Source: Pseudoruegeria aquimaris (lineage in GTDB: Bacteria; Pseudomonadota; Alphaproteobacteria; Rhodobacterales; Rhodobacteraceae). From it: a DNA stretch of 64,000 bases. How positions within the stretch are numbered: position 1 is the stretch's first letter; each line of letters begins with the position of its first letter. Both the position numbers and the translations under genes were made by a program. The stretch is from assembly GCF_900172235.1 (NCBI RefSeq), contig NZ_FWFQ01000001.1:124001-188000 (forward strand), read 5' to 3'. Of the stretch, positions 41,026 through 49,512 are shown one piece after another. The notes beneath the pieces are model-generated. The model saw only the letters and a program-made list of their open reading frames with translations, ran no database searches and was not told the origin of the DNA.

Positions 41026-41254
41026 GGATTTGCCTCCCGCTTCATGGAATATCCAAACCTACCACATTTTGCGCAACCAACATAGCGCTCCACAACATAG
41101 CCAGCAGGCCCGGACCGAGGCGCAGCCTCTGATTGTTTGCGGAGATCCCGAAAATCGCTGTCGCTGATCGCGCGGAATGCTATGTTTTGCAGGGAACACG
41201 GCGGGTGGGCAAACAGCCGCGAAGGCCTGGTGGCCGGCAGGCCGGGAGGGAAAC

Positions 41255-42178
41255 ATGCGGAGCGAAACAGCGGCGATCGAAGGCTTCGAGGCGGGCGTGG
41301 CCGCGGTCAACGGCCAGAGAATCGCCTACAGCAAGGGCGGCTCCGGCCCGCCGCTCCTGCTGCTGCACGGCTTCCCGCAGACGCAGGCGCTCTGGGCAAA
41401 GGTTGCGCCGCGCCTTGCCACGGAGTTCACCGTCGTCGCCGCCGATCTGCGGGGCTACGGCGCCTCGTCCAAGCCGGAAGGCACCGCCGCCTACGGCTTC
41501 CGCCCCATGGGCGTGGACATGCTGGCGCTGATGGCCCATTTCGGCTTCGAAGGCTTCCACCTGGCCGGCCATGATCGCGGCGGGCGCACGGCCCACCGGA
41601 TGGCGCTCGATGCGCCGGAGCGGATCCTGAGCCTCTGCGTGATGGACATCGTGCCCACCCAGCATCTTCTCGCCCACCTCACCCCGCAGGTGGCCCGATC
41701 CTACTACCACTGGTTCTTCCTCGCCCAACCTCATCCCTTCCCCGAACGCATGATCGGCGCCGATCCGGACGCCTATTTCGAAAGCTGCCTGCTGGGCTGG
41801 GGCGCGGCCCGGCTCGAGGATTTCGACGCCGGCCAACTGGCCGCCTACCGCGCCGCCTGGCGCGATCCCGAGGCGATCCGCGGCATGTGCGCCGATTACC
41901 GCGCCACGCTGGACGACGATCTCGCGCTCGACACCGCCGATCTGGCCCACCGCCTCTCCTGCCCGGCGCTGGTGCTCTACGGGGCCGACGGCGCCATGGC
42001 GCGGGCCTATGACGTGCCCGCCACATGGGCGCCGCGCCTTGAGCACATGAAATCCGCCGCGCTGCCCGGCGGGCATTTCTTCATCGACGCCCACCCGGAG
42101 GAAACCGCCGCGCGGCTCTCGGACTTCCTGCACGGCGTCGAGGCGGGCCTGCGCCGGCAAGAGGCCAAAAAGGCTTAA
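41255..42178 (+). CDS. Alpha/beta hydrolase, probable haloacetate (fluoroacetate-type) dehalogenase
   Basis: A 307-residue enzyme; ATG 41255 has GGGAGG five bases upstream. The nucleophile is Asp107 in GHDRGGR, rather than the Ser of esterases. Arg108 and Arg111 (carboxylate binding), Asp131 in MDIVPT and His274 in GGHFF complete the catalytic set. His152-Trp153 in YHWFFLAQP and Tyr215 in CADYRA correspond to the halide pocket of fluoroacetate dehalogenases such as RPA1163 of Rhodopseudomonas palustris (from memory of that sequence). The expected reaction is hydrolysis of a 2-haloacid to a 2-hydroxyacid. An epoxide hydrolase is the main alternative. Confidence 0.82.
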   Translation: MRSETAAIEGFEAGVAAVNGQRIAYSKGGSGPPLLLLHGFPQTQALWAKVAPRLATEFTVVAADLRGYGASSKPEGTAAYGFRPMGVDMLALMAHFGFEGFHLAGHDRGGRTAHRMALDAPERILSLCVMDIVPTQHLLAHLTPQVARSYYHWFFLAQPHPFPERMIGADPDAYFESCLLGWGAARLEDFDAGQLAAYRAAWRDPEAIRGMCADYRATLDDDLALDTADLAHRLSCPALVLYGADGAMARAYDVPATWAPRLEHMKSAALPGGHFFIDAHPEETAARLSDFLHGVEAGLRRQEAKKA

Positions 42179-42275
42179 TTTTTTCTGAACACCCTGCTAG
42201 AGTGACCGCAAGCGCGACCGGCCGAAAGAGCCACGAAACCCCGCGCGGCATTGAGACATAGAGCAGGTTGAAACC

Positions 42276-43382
42276 ATGCCGACGAACAGCTTCTACGTGT
42301 ACAACACGGGCGCCCTCAACGTGTCCGGCGGCACGATTTCGCTCGATCCCAACTTCAACGCCGCCGACGATCGCTGGATCCTCGAGATCACCGATGACGA
42401 CAACCAGCTCGACGGCGATTTCTCCAACAACGAACAGGGCTACGACGCCAACCAGACCGGCGTGCTCTACGAGACGGACGGCACCACGCTGGCGAACCCG
42501 GGCGGCGGCCCCGTCAACGGCGATCGCGTCTACGCCGAGAACCAGCTCCTGCTCACCGGAAGCGACGGCAGTTTGATCACCATCTACGTGATGGAAAGCG
42601 GCGGCACCTTCGTCGGCTACCTGCCCACCGCACCGCTCACGCCGGGCGTCACCTACGCCTACACGAGCACCAACGTGATCGGCAACGACGAGGTCGCCGG
42701 CACCTTCTGGAACTTCTTCTACGGCGGCACCGACGAAACCGATCCGACGACCTACGTCGATCCGTCCACCGGCGAGAGCAACATCATCGGCGCCGTCGTC
42801 TGCTTCACGCCGGACGCGCTGGTGCGCACGCCAGACGGGATGCGCCCCATCGGCGGGCTGCGCCGGGGCGACCAGGTGATGACGCGCGACAACGGCTACC
42901 AGGAGATCCGCTGGCTGCACCGGCGCCGGCTCACGCAGGCCGATCTGCGCGCCAACCCGCACCTGGCGCCCATCGTGATCGAGCGCGGCGCCATGGGCCC
43001 GGACACCCCGTTCTGCCGCACCCGCGTCTCTCCGCAGCACCGGATTCTCGTCGCAAGCCCGATGAATGAAATGCTCTTCGGCACCGAGGTCACGCTCGCG
43101 CCGGCCAAGGGGCTGATCGACGGGAAGCGGATCTGGCAGGATCACCGCTGCCGCTCGGTGGAATACGTCCACCTGCTGTTCGACAGCCACGAGATCCTCG
43201 AAGCCGACGGGCTCCAATCCGAAAGCTTCCATCCGGGTGATTGGACGATGGGGCATCTCCCCGAGGAGGCACTCCGAGAACTTTTCGAGATTTTTCCGAG
43301 CCTTGCGCGGCGGCATGAAAGTTACGGGCCGGCGGCCTACCCGGCGCTCTCGGTGCGCGAAGCGCGGCTGCTGGTGGCCTGA
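42276..43382 (+). CDS. Hint-domain protein with a beta-rich N-terminal region
   Basis: A 368-residue protein. The N-terminal 170 residues are acidic, Asn/Asp/Thr/Gly-rich and resemble no domain I can name; no signal peptide is present. A Hint domain starts at CFTPDALVRTPDGMRPI, with the potential nucleophilic Cys first, and contains SPQHRILVAS. The tail (HEILEADGLQSESFHPG, then YGPAAYPALSVREARLL) matches that of the Hint protein at 2511. No C-terminal Asn typical of inteins is seen, so splicing is unlikely; Hedgehog-like cleavage at the Cys is possible. Ribosome site AGCAGG precedes the ATG. Confidence 0.8.
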   Translation: MPTNSFYVYNTGALNVSGGTISLDPNFNAADDRWILEITDDDNQLDGDFSNNEQGYDANQTGVLYETDGTTLANPGGGPVNGDRVYAENQLLLTGSDGSLITIYVMESGGTFVGYLPTAPLTPGVTYAYTSTNVIGNDEVAGTFWNFFYGGTDETDPTTYVDPSTGESNIIGAVVCFTPDALVRTPDGMRPIGGLRRGDQVMTRDNGYQEIRWLHRRRLTQADLRANPHLAPIVIERGAMGPDTPFCRTRVSPQHRILVASPMNEMLFGTEVTLAPAKGLIDGKRIWQDHRCRSVEYVHLLFDSHEILEADGLQSESFHPGDWTMGHLPEEALRELFEIFPSLARRHESYGPAAYPALSVREARLLVA

Positions 43383-43438
43383 GGCCGCCGGCAGGGGCTC
43401 TTAGGCCCGCCTCGCCCGCCGCAGCCCCGGCCCGCGCG

Positions 43439-43825
43439 CTAGCGGTAGACGGCGCGCGGCCGGGCGTTCTCATCCAGCGCGACGAAGGTGAAGACGGCCT
43501 CCGTCACCTGCTGGCTTTCCTCCTGGTGCCGCGCCCGGCGCCATGCCCGCACCCGGATTCGCATCGAGGTGCGCCCCACCTTCAGCAATTCCGCATAGAG
43601 CGAGACCTCATCGCCCACCAGCACCGGCCGGTGGAACTGGATTTCCTCCACGCTCACCGTCGAGGCCCGCCCCTGCGAGACGCGCGCCGCCACCGTGCCG
43701 GCGGCGAGATCCATCTGGCTCATCAGCCATCCGCCGAAGATGTCGCCGGCCGGGTTGGTGTCCGTCGGCATGGCGATCACGCGGATCGTGGGCTGGGTTT
43801 CGGGCGGGGTCGGGTGATCTGTCAC
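43439..43825 (-). CDS. Acyl-CoA thioesterase (YciA-like hotdog fold)
   Basis: A 128-residue protein when started at GTG 43825, which has GGAG six bases upstream; an ATG at 43873 would add 16 residues without a ribosome site. The hotdog core is clear: MPTDTNPAGDIFGGWLMSQM carries the catalytic Asn/Asp region and ISFHRP-like IQFHRPVLVGDEVSL follows. YciA-type enzymes hydrolyse a broad range of acyl-CoAs in the cytoplasm. A terminator and two tRNA-Asp genes lie upstream on the same strand. Confidence 0.88.
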   Translation of the reverse strand: MTDHPTPPETQPTIRVIAMPTDTNPAGDIFGGWLMSQMDLAAGTVAARVSQGRASTVSVEEIQFHRPVLVGDEVSLYAELLKVGRTSMRIRVRAWRRARHQEESQQVTEAVFTFVALDENARPRAVYR

Positions 43826-43889
43826 GGCGGGCTCCGGCGCTGTCTGGCTGCCCCCACGATAGCCTGCGGACATCGGCCCAGAAACAAGA

Positions 43890-43911
43890 AAGCGCCCCCG
43901 AGGGGGCGCTT
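43890..43911 (-). terminator. Terminator of the tRNA-Asp pair
   Basis: AAGCGCCCCC-GA-GGGGGCGCTT forms a 10-bp stem; on the minus strand it is followed by TCTTGTTTC. It lies 23 bases after the end of the second tRNA-Asp. Confidence 0.8.
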
Positions 43912-43933
43912 CCTGATCCGCTTTCGCAAGAAG

Positions 43934-44010
43934 TGGCGCGGTTGACGGGGCTCGAACCCGCGACCCCCGGCGTGACAGGCCGGTACTCTAACCAACTGAG
44001 CTACAACCGC
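43934..44010 (-). tRNA. tRNA-Asp (GUC), second copy
   Basis: A 77-base cloverleaf with acceptor GCGGTTG/CAACCGC, anticodon loop CTGTCAC (anticodon GUC) and an encoded CCA. It is identical to the copy at 44047 and 36 bases downstream of it in transcription. Confidence 0.97.
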
Positions 44011-44046
44011 TCTTCTCGCGTGGGCTTATTCGGGGCAAATCAGAGG

Positions 44047-44123
44047 TGGCGCGGTTGACGGGGCTCGAACCCGCGACCCCCGGCGTGACAGGCCGGTACT
44101 CTAACCAACTGAGCTACAACCGC
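44047..44123 (-). tRNA. tRNA-Asp (GUC), first copy
   Basis: A 77-base cloverleaf, identical to the copy at 43934 including the CCA end. A strong sigma70-type promoter lies just upstream (44160-44188). Confidence 0.97.
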
Positions 44124-44159
44124 TCCTCTGTGCCCCGGGCGTCGCCCGGCGTGAGGGGG

Positions 44160-44188
44160 GTTTTATGCGTGGCCGCAGGCGGCGTCAA
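44160..44188 (-). promoter_or_regulatory. Promoter of the tRNA-Asp pair
   Basis: TTGACG, 17 bases, TAAAAC on the minus strand, 37 bases before the first tRNA-Asp. Spacing is optimal and the -35 box nearly consensus. Confidence 0.75.
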
Positions 44189-44242
44189 GCGGCCATCCGG
44201 CAAAAAATTCGCCGCCCCGACGCTTTTTTCGCGCGGCCCCGT

Positions 44243-45199
44243 TCACCCCTTGATCCGGCCCGGAAGATCGGGAAGCGGGATGAACTCCGAGTCATCGTCG
44301 GGCGGCAGCTGGAAGCGGCCGTTCCGCCAATCCCCCTGCCGCCAGGCCTCCTTCGCGGCCTCGATCTTCTCCTTCGAGGAGGAGACGAAGTTCCACCAGA
44401 TGTAGCGCGGCCCGTTCAAGGTTTCGCCGCCCAGCAGCATCAGCCGCGCGCCCTGCGGGCCGGCCCTGAGCGAGACGCGATCGCCGGGCCGGAAGATCAT
44501 CATCCGCCCCGCGTCGAACCGCTGGCCCGAGACCTCCACCTCGCCGTCCAGAACATAGGCGCCGCGATCCTCGTGACCGTCGGGCAGCGGGATGGACGCG
44601 CCGGGGGCGAGCACGGCGTCGGCATAGAACATCTCGCTGGCCACGGGCACCGGCGCCGATTCTCCCCAGGCAGTGCCTAGGATCAGCCGCACCTGCTTGC
44701 CCTCGCCCTCCAGCGCCGGAAGCTCGGCCTTGGGCGCATGGATGAAGGCGGCCGGATCGTCCTCGCGATCCTCTGGCAGGGCCACCCATGTCTGGATGCC
44801 GGAGAGCAGCTGCGGCTGCTGGCGCACCTCCTCGTCGATCCGCTCGGAATGGGTGATGCCATTGCCGGCCACCATCCAGTTCACCGCGCCCTCCTCGATC
44901 CACTGGTTGGTGCCCAGCGAATCCCGGTGGTGGATCTTGCCGGAGAAAAGATAGGTCACCGTGGCCAGCCCGATGTGGGGATGCGGGCGCACGTCGATGC
45001 CCTGCCCGGAGAGAAACTCCGCCGGCCCCATCTGGTCGAAGAAGATGAAGGGCCCCACCATCTGCCGCTCGGGCGCGGGCAGCGCGCGGCGCACCTCGAA
45101 GCCGCCCAGATCGCGCGCGCGGGGCACTATCAGCGTGTCGATGGCGTCCACCGCATCGCCGGTGGGGCAATCGGGATCAAGCGCGGGGTTCCAGCTCAT
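44243..45199 (-). CDS. Pirin family protein
   Basis: A 318-residue bicupin. The N-terminal cupin has the metal-ligand pattern of pirins: RPHPHIGLATVTYLF, KIHHRDSLG and a following Glu/His in NGITHSER. The C-terminal cupin is recognised at HEDRGAYVLDGEVEV and the closing FNGPRYIWWNFVSSSKEKI-like segment. Bacterial pirins include quercetin 2,3-dioxygenases and redox-sensing regulators; which applies cannot be said. The ATG at 45199 starts MSWNPALDPDCP, also typical. Confidence 0.92.
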   Translation of the reverse strand: MSWNPALDPDCPTGDAVDAIDTLIVPRARDLGGFEVRRALPAPERQMVGPFIFFDQMGPAEFLSGQGIDVRPHPHIGLATVTYLFSGKIHHRDSLGTNQWIEEGAVNWMVAGNGITHSERIDEEVRQQPQLLSGIQTWVALPEDREDDPAAFIHAPKAELPALEGEGKQVRLILGTAWGESAPVPVASEMFYADAVLAPGASIPLPDGHEDRGAYVLDGEVEVSGQRFDAGRMMIFRPGDRVSLRAGPQGARLMLLGGETLNGPRYIWWNFVSSSKEKIEAAKEAWRQGDWRNGRFQLPPDDDSEFIPLPDLPGRIKG

Positions 45200-45389
45200 G
45201 GCGGTCTCCTGTCCGGGATGTCAGCCCCAGCATCTATCGCCCGCAACCCAAGGCACCAGCCCCATGGCGACACAGCCCCTGTGTGCGCACGCACAGCCCA
45301 TTCACGCAACAATCCCACCCAACGGCACTCATTGTCCCCGCCGCAGCTACCCGCCCCGCCTGACGCAAGGCCAATTGCGGCAAATTCAT

Positions 45390-45426
45390 GTCAATTTGTT
45401 GACTGTTTTTCGTCCGCGTCGATACT
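45390..45426 (+). promoter_or_regulatory. Promoter with overlapping inverted repeat, before the small lipoprotein
   Basis: TTGACT (45399-45404), 16 bases, GATACT (45421-45426). The -35 box overlaps a perfect inverted repeat GTCAA-TTTG-TTGAC (45390-45403), which could be a repressor site. Confidence 0.55.
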
Positions 45427-45457
45427 TGGAGCAGTTTTCGAGTTGGGGGATTTGACC

Positions 45458-45700
45458 ATGACGTACCGGATTGCCGCCACCGGCCTGCTCTGCGCGGGCC
45501 TTCTTGCCGCCTGCGACGGGCCGAGCACCATCGTTTCCGTTCCGGCCTCGCAGGGCGCGCTGAACATGTATGACGGGCGCGCCGCCGTGCAGACCGCCCC
45601 CGCGCAACCCGGCCGCTACTTCGCGCCCAACGTTGCGGCCGCGCAACCCAACCTCGGCCCTTCCGGCGCGGACCTGCTGCTGCCCAAACAGCAGCCCTGA
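45458..45700 (+). CDS. Small lipoprotein of unknown function
   Basis: An 80-residue protein with a short signal peptide and lipobox LLAAC (Cys19), so it should be lipid-anchored in the envelope. The mature chain is Ala/Pro/Gln-rich without a recognisable domain. It has its own promoter-like sequence upstream and is divergent from the pirin gene. The short size and low complexity leave the function open. Confidence 0.72.
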   Translation: MTYRIAATGLLCAGLLAACDGPSTIVSVPASQGALNMYDGRAAVQTAPAQPGRYFAPNVAAAQPNLGPSGADLLLPKQQP

Positions 45701-45787
45701 GGCGAAAAGCGCGCGCAGGGCTTCGCAGCCCGCAAAGGCTGAAGCCAGACAGGGTTTCGGCTGCCATGATGTCGATGGAGGGGAGAG

Positions 45788-45863
<76 letters not shown>

Positions 45864-45873
45864 GATAGGCGGC

Positions 45874-45902
45874 TGTTTAGTGCGGCCCGTTTGGCTGTGC
45901 AA
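45874..45902 (-). promoter_or_regulatory. Promoter of tRNA-Val (UAC)
   Basis: TTGCAC, 17 bases, TAAACA on the minus strand, 11 bases before the tRNA. Confidence 0.7.
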
Positions 45903-46047
45903 CCGGAAAATCGCGCTGGCCGGGCCGGGGATCGCGGCCCCGCACGGCGCCTTCCCATGACGCTTTCTCATGGCGACATTCCTCAAAAGACATGGCGCGG
46001 CGCGGCGCGCTGCCCTAGCCTGAAAACCGCTGGCAACAGGGGCAGGA

Positions 46048-48255
46048 ATGATGGACAGGGCTGATGTTGTGGATGCCGCCTTCCGCAGGCGCGTGGCCGC
46101 CGGTGATCTACCCCGAGGCCCCGCCGAAGACGGCGCGCAGGCCGGGGGGCTCGGCGGGCTGGATCCCGCGCAGGCCGTCGCCATCTTCCGCGCGCAATGC
46201 CTCTCGCGCAACCTCGATCGGCGCTCGCGCAAGATGCAGGCCGAGGGGCAAGGCTTCTACACCATCGGCTCCTCGGGCCACGAGGGCATGGCCGCCGTGG
46301 CCGCCGCGCTGCGCCCCTCCGACATGGCCTTCCTGCACTACCGCGACGGCGCCTTCCAGGCGATGCGCGCCAGCCAGGTGCCGGGCAGCACGCCGGCCTG
46401 GGACATGCTGCTGAGCTTCGCCACCTCGGCGGAAGATCCGATCTCGGGCGGGCGCCACAAGGTGCTCGGCTCCAGGGCGCTGATGATCCCGCCGCAGACA
46501 TCCACCATCGCCAGCCACCTGCCCAAGGCCGTGGGGGCGGCCTATTCCATCGGCCTCGCGCGCCGCCATCCCCCCGCGCACCGGGTGCTGGCCGAGGACG
46601 GGCTGGTGATGTGCTCCTTCGGCGATGCCTCCGCCAACCACTCCACCGCGCAGGGCGCCTTCAACACCGCCGCCTGGACGAGCTACCAGTCGATCCCCCT
46701 GCCCCTGCTCTTCGTCTGCGAGGACAACGGCATCGGCATCTCCACCCGCACGCCCGCCGGCTGGATCAAGGCGAGTTTCGCACAGCGCCCGGGCCTGAAG
46801 TATTTCGCGGCCTCCGGGCTCGACATGGCCGAGGCCTTCGCCACCGCGCAGGAGGCGGCCGCCTACGTGCGCCAGCGGCGCAAACCCGCGTTCCTGCATC
46901 TCTCCACCGTGCGCCTCTACGGCCATGCCGGAAGCGATCTGCAACAGGCCTACCTGCCCAAGGAGGTCTTCGAGGGCTGGGAGGCGGATGATCCGCTGCT
47001 GCATTCCGCCCGCCGGCTCATCGCCTCCGGCACGCTGGATGCGGCGGGCGTGCTGGCGATCTACGAGGAGGCCGAGGCCCAGTGCACCCGCGTGGCCGCC
47101 GAAGTGATCACGCGCCCGCGCCTGCGGACCGCGGAGCAGGTGATGGCGAGCCTGATCCCGCCGGGGCGCGCCTGCCCGCCCGCAAACGGCCCTGCACCGG
47201 AGGCCCGCGCGCAGGTTTTCGGCAGCGATCTCAAGGCGATGGACAGCCCCCAGCCGATGTCCAGGCTGATCAACTGGGCCCTCACCGATGCCATGCTCGC
47301 CCATGGTGAGATCGTGATGATGGGCGAGGACGTGGGCCGCAAGGGCGGTGTCTACGGGGTGAGCCAGAAGCTGGCCGACCGCTTCGGCCCCGACCGCGTG
47401 ATCGACACGCTCCTGGACGAGCAGTCCATCCTCGGCCTTGCCATCGGCATGGCCCACAACGGCTTCATCCCGGTGCCGGAGATCCAGTTCCTCGCCTATC
47501 TGCACAACGCCGAGGACCAGATCCGCGGCGAGGCCGCCACGCTGCCTTTCTTCTCCAACGGACAATTCACCAACCCGATGGTGCTGCGCATTGCCGGGCT
47601 TGGCTACCAGAAGGGATTCGGCGGCCATTTCCACAACGACAACTCCTTCGCCGTTCTGCGCGACATTCCCGGCGTCATCATCGCCTGCCCCTCCGCCGGA
47701 GACGATGCCGCGATGATGCTGCGCGAATGCATCCGGCTTGCGCGGGAAGAACAGCGCGTGGTGGTGTTTCTGGAGCCCATCGCGCTCTACCCGATGCGCG
47801 ATCTTCTGGCCGAGAAGGACGGCGGCTGGCTGCGCCGCTACCCGGCGCCGCAGGAGCGGATCGCGCTCGGCGAGGTCGGCGTGGAAGGCGACGGGCCTCT
47901 TGCCATTCTCACCTACGGCAACGGGCGTTACCTGAGCCGCCAGGCGCAGGCGGACTTGTTGGAAGCCGGCATCAAGACCCGCGTGATCGATCTGCGCTGG
48001 CTCGCGCCCCTGCCCGAGGAGGGCATCCTCTCCGCATTGGAGGGGGCCGAGAAGGTGCTGATCGTGGATGAATGCCGCCGGACGGGCAGCCTTTCGGAGG
48101 CGCTGATGGCGCTTCTGGCCGAACACAGCGCCCTGCCCCATACGCGCATCGCGGCGGAAGACAGTTTCATCGCCACCGGCCCGGCCTATGCCGCCACCAT
48201 GCCCTCGCGCGCCTCCATCGCGGCGGCCGCGCGCCGTCTCTGGGAGGGCAGCTGA
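46048..48255 (+). CDS. Fused alpha-beta E1 component of a 2-oxoacid dehydrogenase (thiamine diphosphate enzyme)
   Basis: A 735-residue protein in which the E1 alpha domain (about residues 1-370) and E1 beta domain (about 395-735) are joined. The alpha part has GSSGHEGMAAVAAALRPSD and a ThDP/Mg motif from FGDASANHSTAQGAFN to CEDNGIGIS. The beta part has GEDVGRKGGVYGVS with the ThDP-activating Glu, and VIDTLLDEQSILGLAIGMA. Branched-chain 2-oxoacid dehydrogenases are the closest type. No E2 (lipoyl acyltransferase) or E3 lies beside it; instead a FabD-like gene follows after one base. AGGGGCAGG precedes the ATG pair. Confidence 0.87.
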   Translation: MMDRADVVDAAFRRRVAAGDLPRGPAEDGAQAGGLGGLDPAQAVAIFRAQCLSRNLDRRSRKMQAEGQGFYTIGSSGHEGMAAVAAALRPSDMAFLHYRDGAFQAMRASQVPGSTPAWDMLLSFATSAEDPISGGRHKVLGSRALMIPPQTSTIASHLPKAVGAAYSIGLARRHPPAHRVLAEDGLVMCSFGDASANHSTAQGAFNTAAWTSYQSIPLPLLFVCEDNGIGISTRTPAGWIKASFAQRPGLKYFAASGLDMAEAFATAQEAAAYVRQRRKPAFLHLSTVRLYGHAGSDLQQAYLPKEVFEGWEADDPLLHSARRLIASGTLDAAGVLAIYEEAEAQCTRVAAEVITRPRLRTAEQVMASLIPPGRACPPANGPAPEARAQVFGSDLKAMDSPQPMSRLINWALTDAMLAHGEIVMMGEDVGRKGGVYGVSQKLADRFGPDRVIDTLLDEQSILGLAIGMAHNGFIPVPEIQFLAYLHNAEDQIRGEAATLPFFSNGQFTNPMVLRIAGLGYQKGFGGHFHNDNSFAVLRDIPGVIIACPSAGDDAAMMLRECIRLAREEQRVVVFLEPIALYPMRDLLAEKDGGWLRRYPAPQERIALGEVGVEGDGPLAILTYGNGRYLSRQAQADLLEAGIKTRVIDLRWLAPLPEEGILSALEGAEKVLIVDECRRTGSLSEALMALLAEHSALPHTRIAAEDSFIATGPAYAATMPSRASIAAAARRLWEGS

Positions 48256-48256
48256 G

Positions 48257-49288
48257 ATGCGCACCGCCGTCGTCATCGCGCCGGGACGCGGCACCTACAA
48301 CCGCCCCGAGCACGGCTATCTGGCCCGGCACCACGCCGACAAGGCCGCGATCATTGCGGGCTTCGACGCGCAGCGCCGCGCGGCCGGGCTGCCCACGCTG
48401 ACCGAGCTTGATTCCGGCACCCGGTTTTCCGCCGCGCTGCACACGCGGGGCGATCACGCCTCCGCCCTGATCCACGCCTGCGCCTATCTGGATTTCCTCG
48501 ACATCGACCGGAGCCGGACGGAAATCCTCGCCGTCACCGGCAATTCCATGGGCTGGTACATCGCGCTCACCTGCGCGGGCGCCCTGCCCGCTGCCGAGGG
48601 CTTCCGGCTGGCCGACACCATGGGCCGCCTGATGCAGCACCACATGATCGGCGGGCAGGTGATCACCTCGGTGGTGGATGATGACTGGCAGCCGATTCCC
48701 GGCGAGAAGGCCCGGCTGCTGGGCCTGATCGACGGCATCGACGGGCGCGGCGGCGCGCGGCTCAGCCTGTCGATCGATCTCGGCGGCATGCTGGTGGTGG
48801 CCGGGAACGCCGAGGGGCTCGCCCGCTTCGAATCCGAAGCCCCACCCCGGCAGGGCAAGTTCCCTATGCGCCTGCCCAACCACGCCGCCTTCCACAGCCC
48901 GCTGCAGGCCCCGGTGGCGGCACGGGGCCGGGCGGCGCTGGCCGATCTCCCCTACCGGCACCCCGCCCTGCCCATGATCGACGGGCGCGGCGCCCTCTGG
49001 CGCGCGCCTTGCGACCTGGCGGCCCTGAGTCGCTACACGCTGGGTACGCAGGTGCTGGAGCCCTACGATTTCAGCGCCGCCCTGCGCGTGGCCGCTCGGG
49101 AGATCATGCCGGACTGCTTCATCCTGCTCGGCCCCGGCGCCACCCTGGGCGGCGCCATCGGCCAGAGCCTCTGCGCGATCGACTGGCGGGGCATCGGCGG
49201 CAAGGCCGCGTTCAAGCAACGGCAGGCGAAGGCCCCCGTGCTCTTCTGCATGGACGATCCCCGGGATCGGGCGCGACTCACCGCCTAG
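48257..49288 (+). CDS. FabD-like malonyl/acyl transferase
   Basis: A 343-residue acyltransferase-fold protein, ATG 48257 with GGAGGGCAG upstream. The nucleophile is in TGNSMGWY (GxSxG with Asn in place of the usual His), the catalytic His in NHAAFHSPL, and the C terminus has FILLGPGATLGGAIG, all matching acyl carrier protein malonyltransferases. The N-terminal GQG becomes GRG. FabD moves an acyl group from CoA to a carrier protein; the changed motifs and coupling to a fused E1 suggest a different acyl donor or acceptor. No carrier protein gene is adjacent. Confidence 0.8.
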   Translation: MRTAVVIAPGRGTYNRPEHGYLARHHADKAAIIAGFDAQRRAAGLPTLTELDSGTRFSAALHTRGDHASALIHACAYLDFLDIDRSRTEILAVTGNSMGWYIALTCAGALPAAEGFRLADTMGRLMQHHMIGGQVITSVVDDDWQPIPGEKARLLGLIDGIDGRGGARLSLSIDLGGMLVVAGNAEGLARFESEAPPRQGKFPMRLPNHAAFHSPLQAPVAARGRAALADLPYRHPALPMIDGRGALWRAPCDLAALSRYTLGTQVLEPYDFSAALRVAAREIMPDCFILLGPGATLGGAIGQSLCAIDWRGIGGKAAFKQRQAKAPVLFCMDDPRDRARLTA

Positions 49289-49381
49289 GCATACGCCCGC
49301 CAGGCGCCCCGTTGCGAACCGGGCCACCCGCCGGAATCACGCGCGAAAGCGGCCCACGCCCCTTCTTGGCCCCAAACATGA

Positions 49382-49417
49382 AAAAAGGCGCTCAACCCGT
49401 TGGGGGAGCGCCTTTTT
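49382..49417. terminator. Bidirectional terminator after tRNA-Val (CAC)
   Basis: AAAAAGGCGCTC and GAGCGCCTTTTT form a 12-bp stem with a 12-base loop. It ends both the minus-strand tRNA and the plus-strand FabD-like operon. Confidence 0.88.
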
Positions 49418-49427
49418 CCTTGAATGA

Positions 49428-49502
49428 TGGTGGGTGATAAGAGATTCGAACTCCTGACATCTTCGATGTGAACGAAGCGCTCTACCACTGAGCTAATCAC
49501 CC
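49428..49502 (-). tRNA. tRNA-Val (CAC)
   Basis: A 75-base cloverleaf with acceptor GGGTGAT/ATCACCC-type pairing, anticodon stem-loop CTTCG-TTCACAT-CGAAG (anticodon CAC) and an encoded CCA. The anticodon arm stem is the same as in tRNA-Val (UAC) at 45788. Confidence 0.95.
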
Positions 49503-49512
49503 GGTGACGCGC

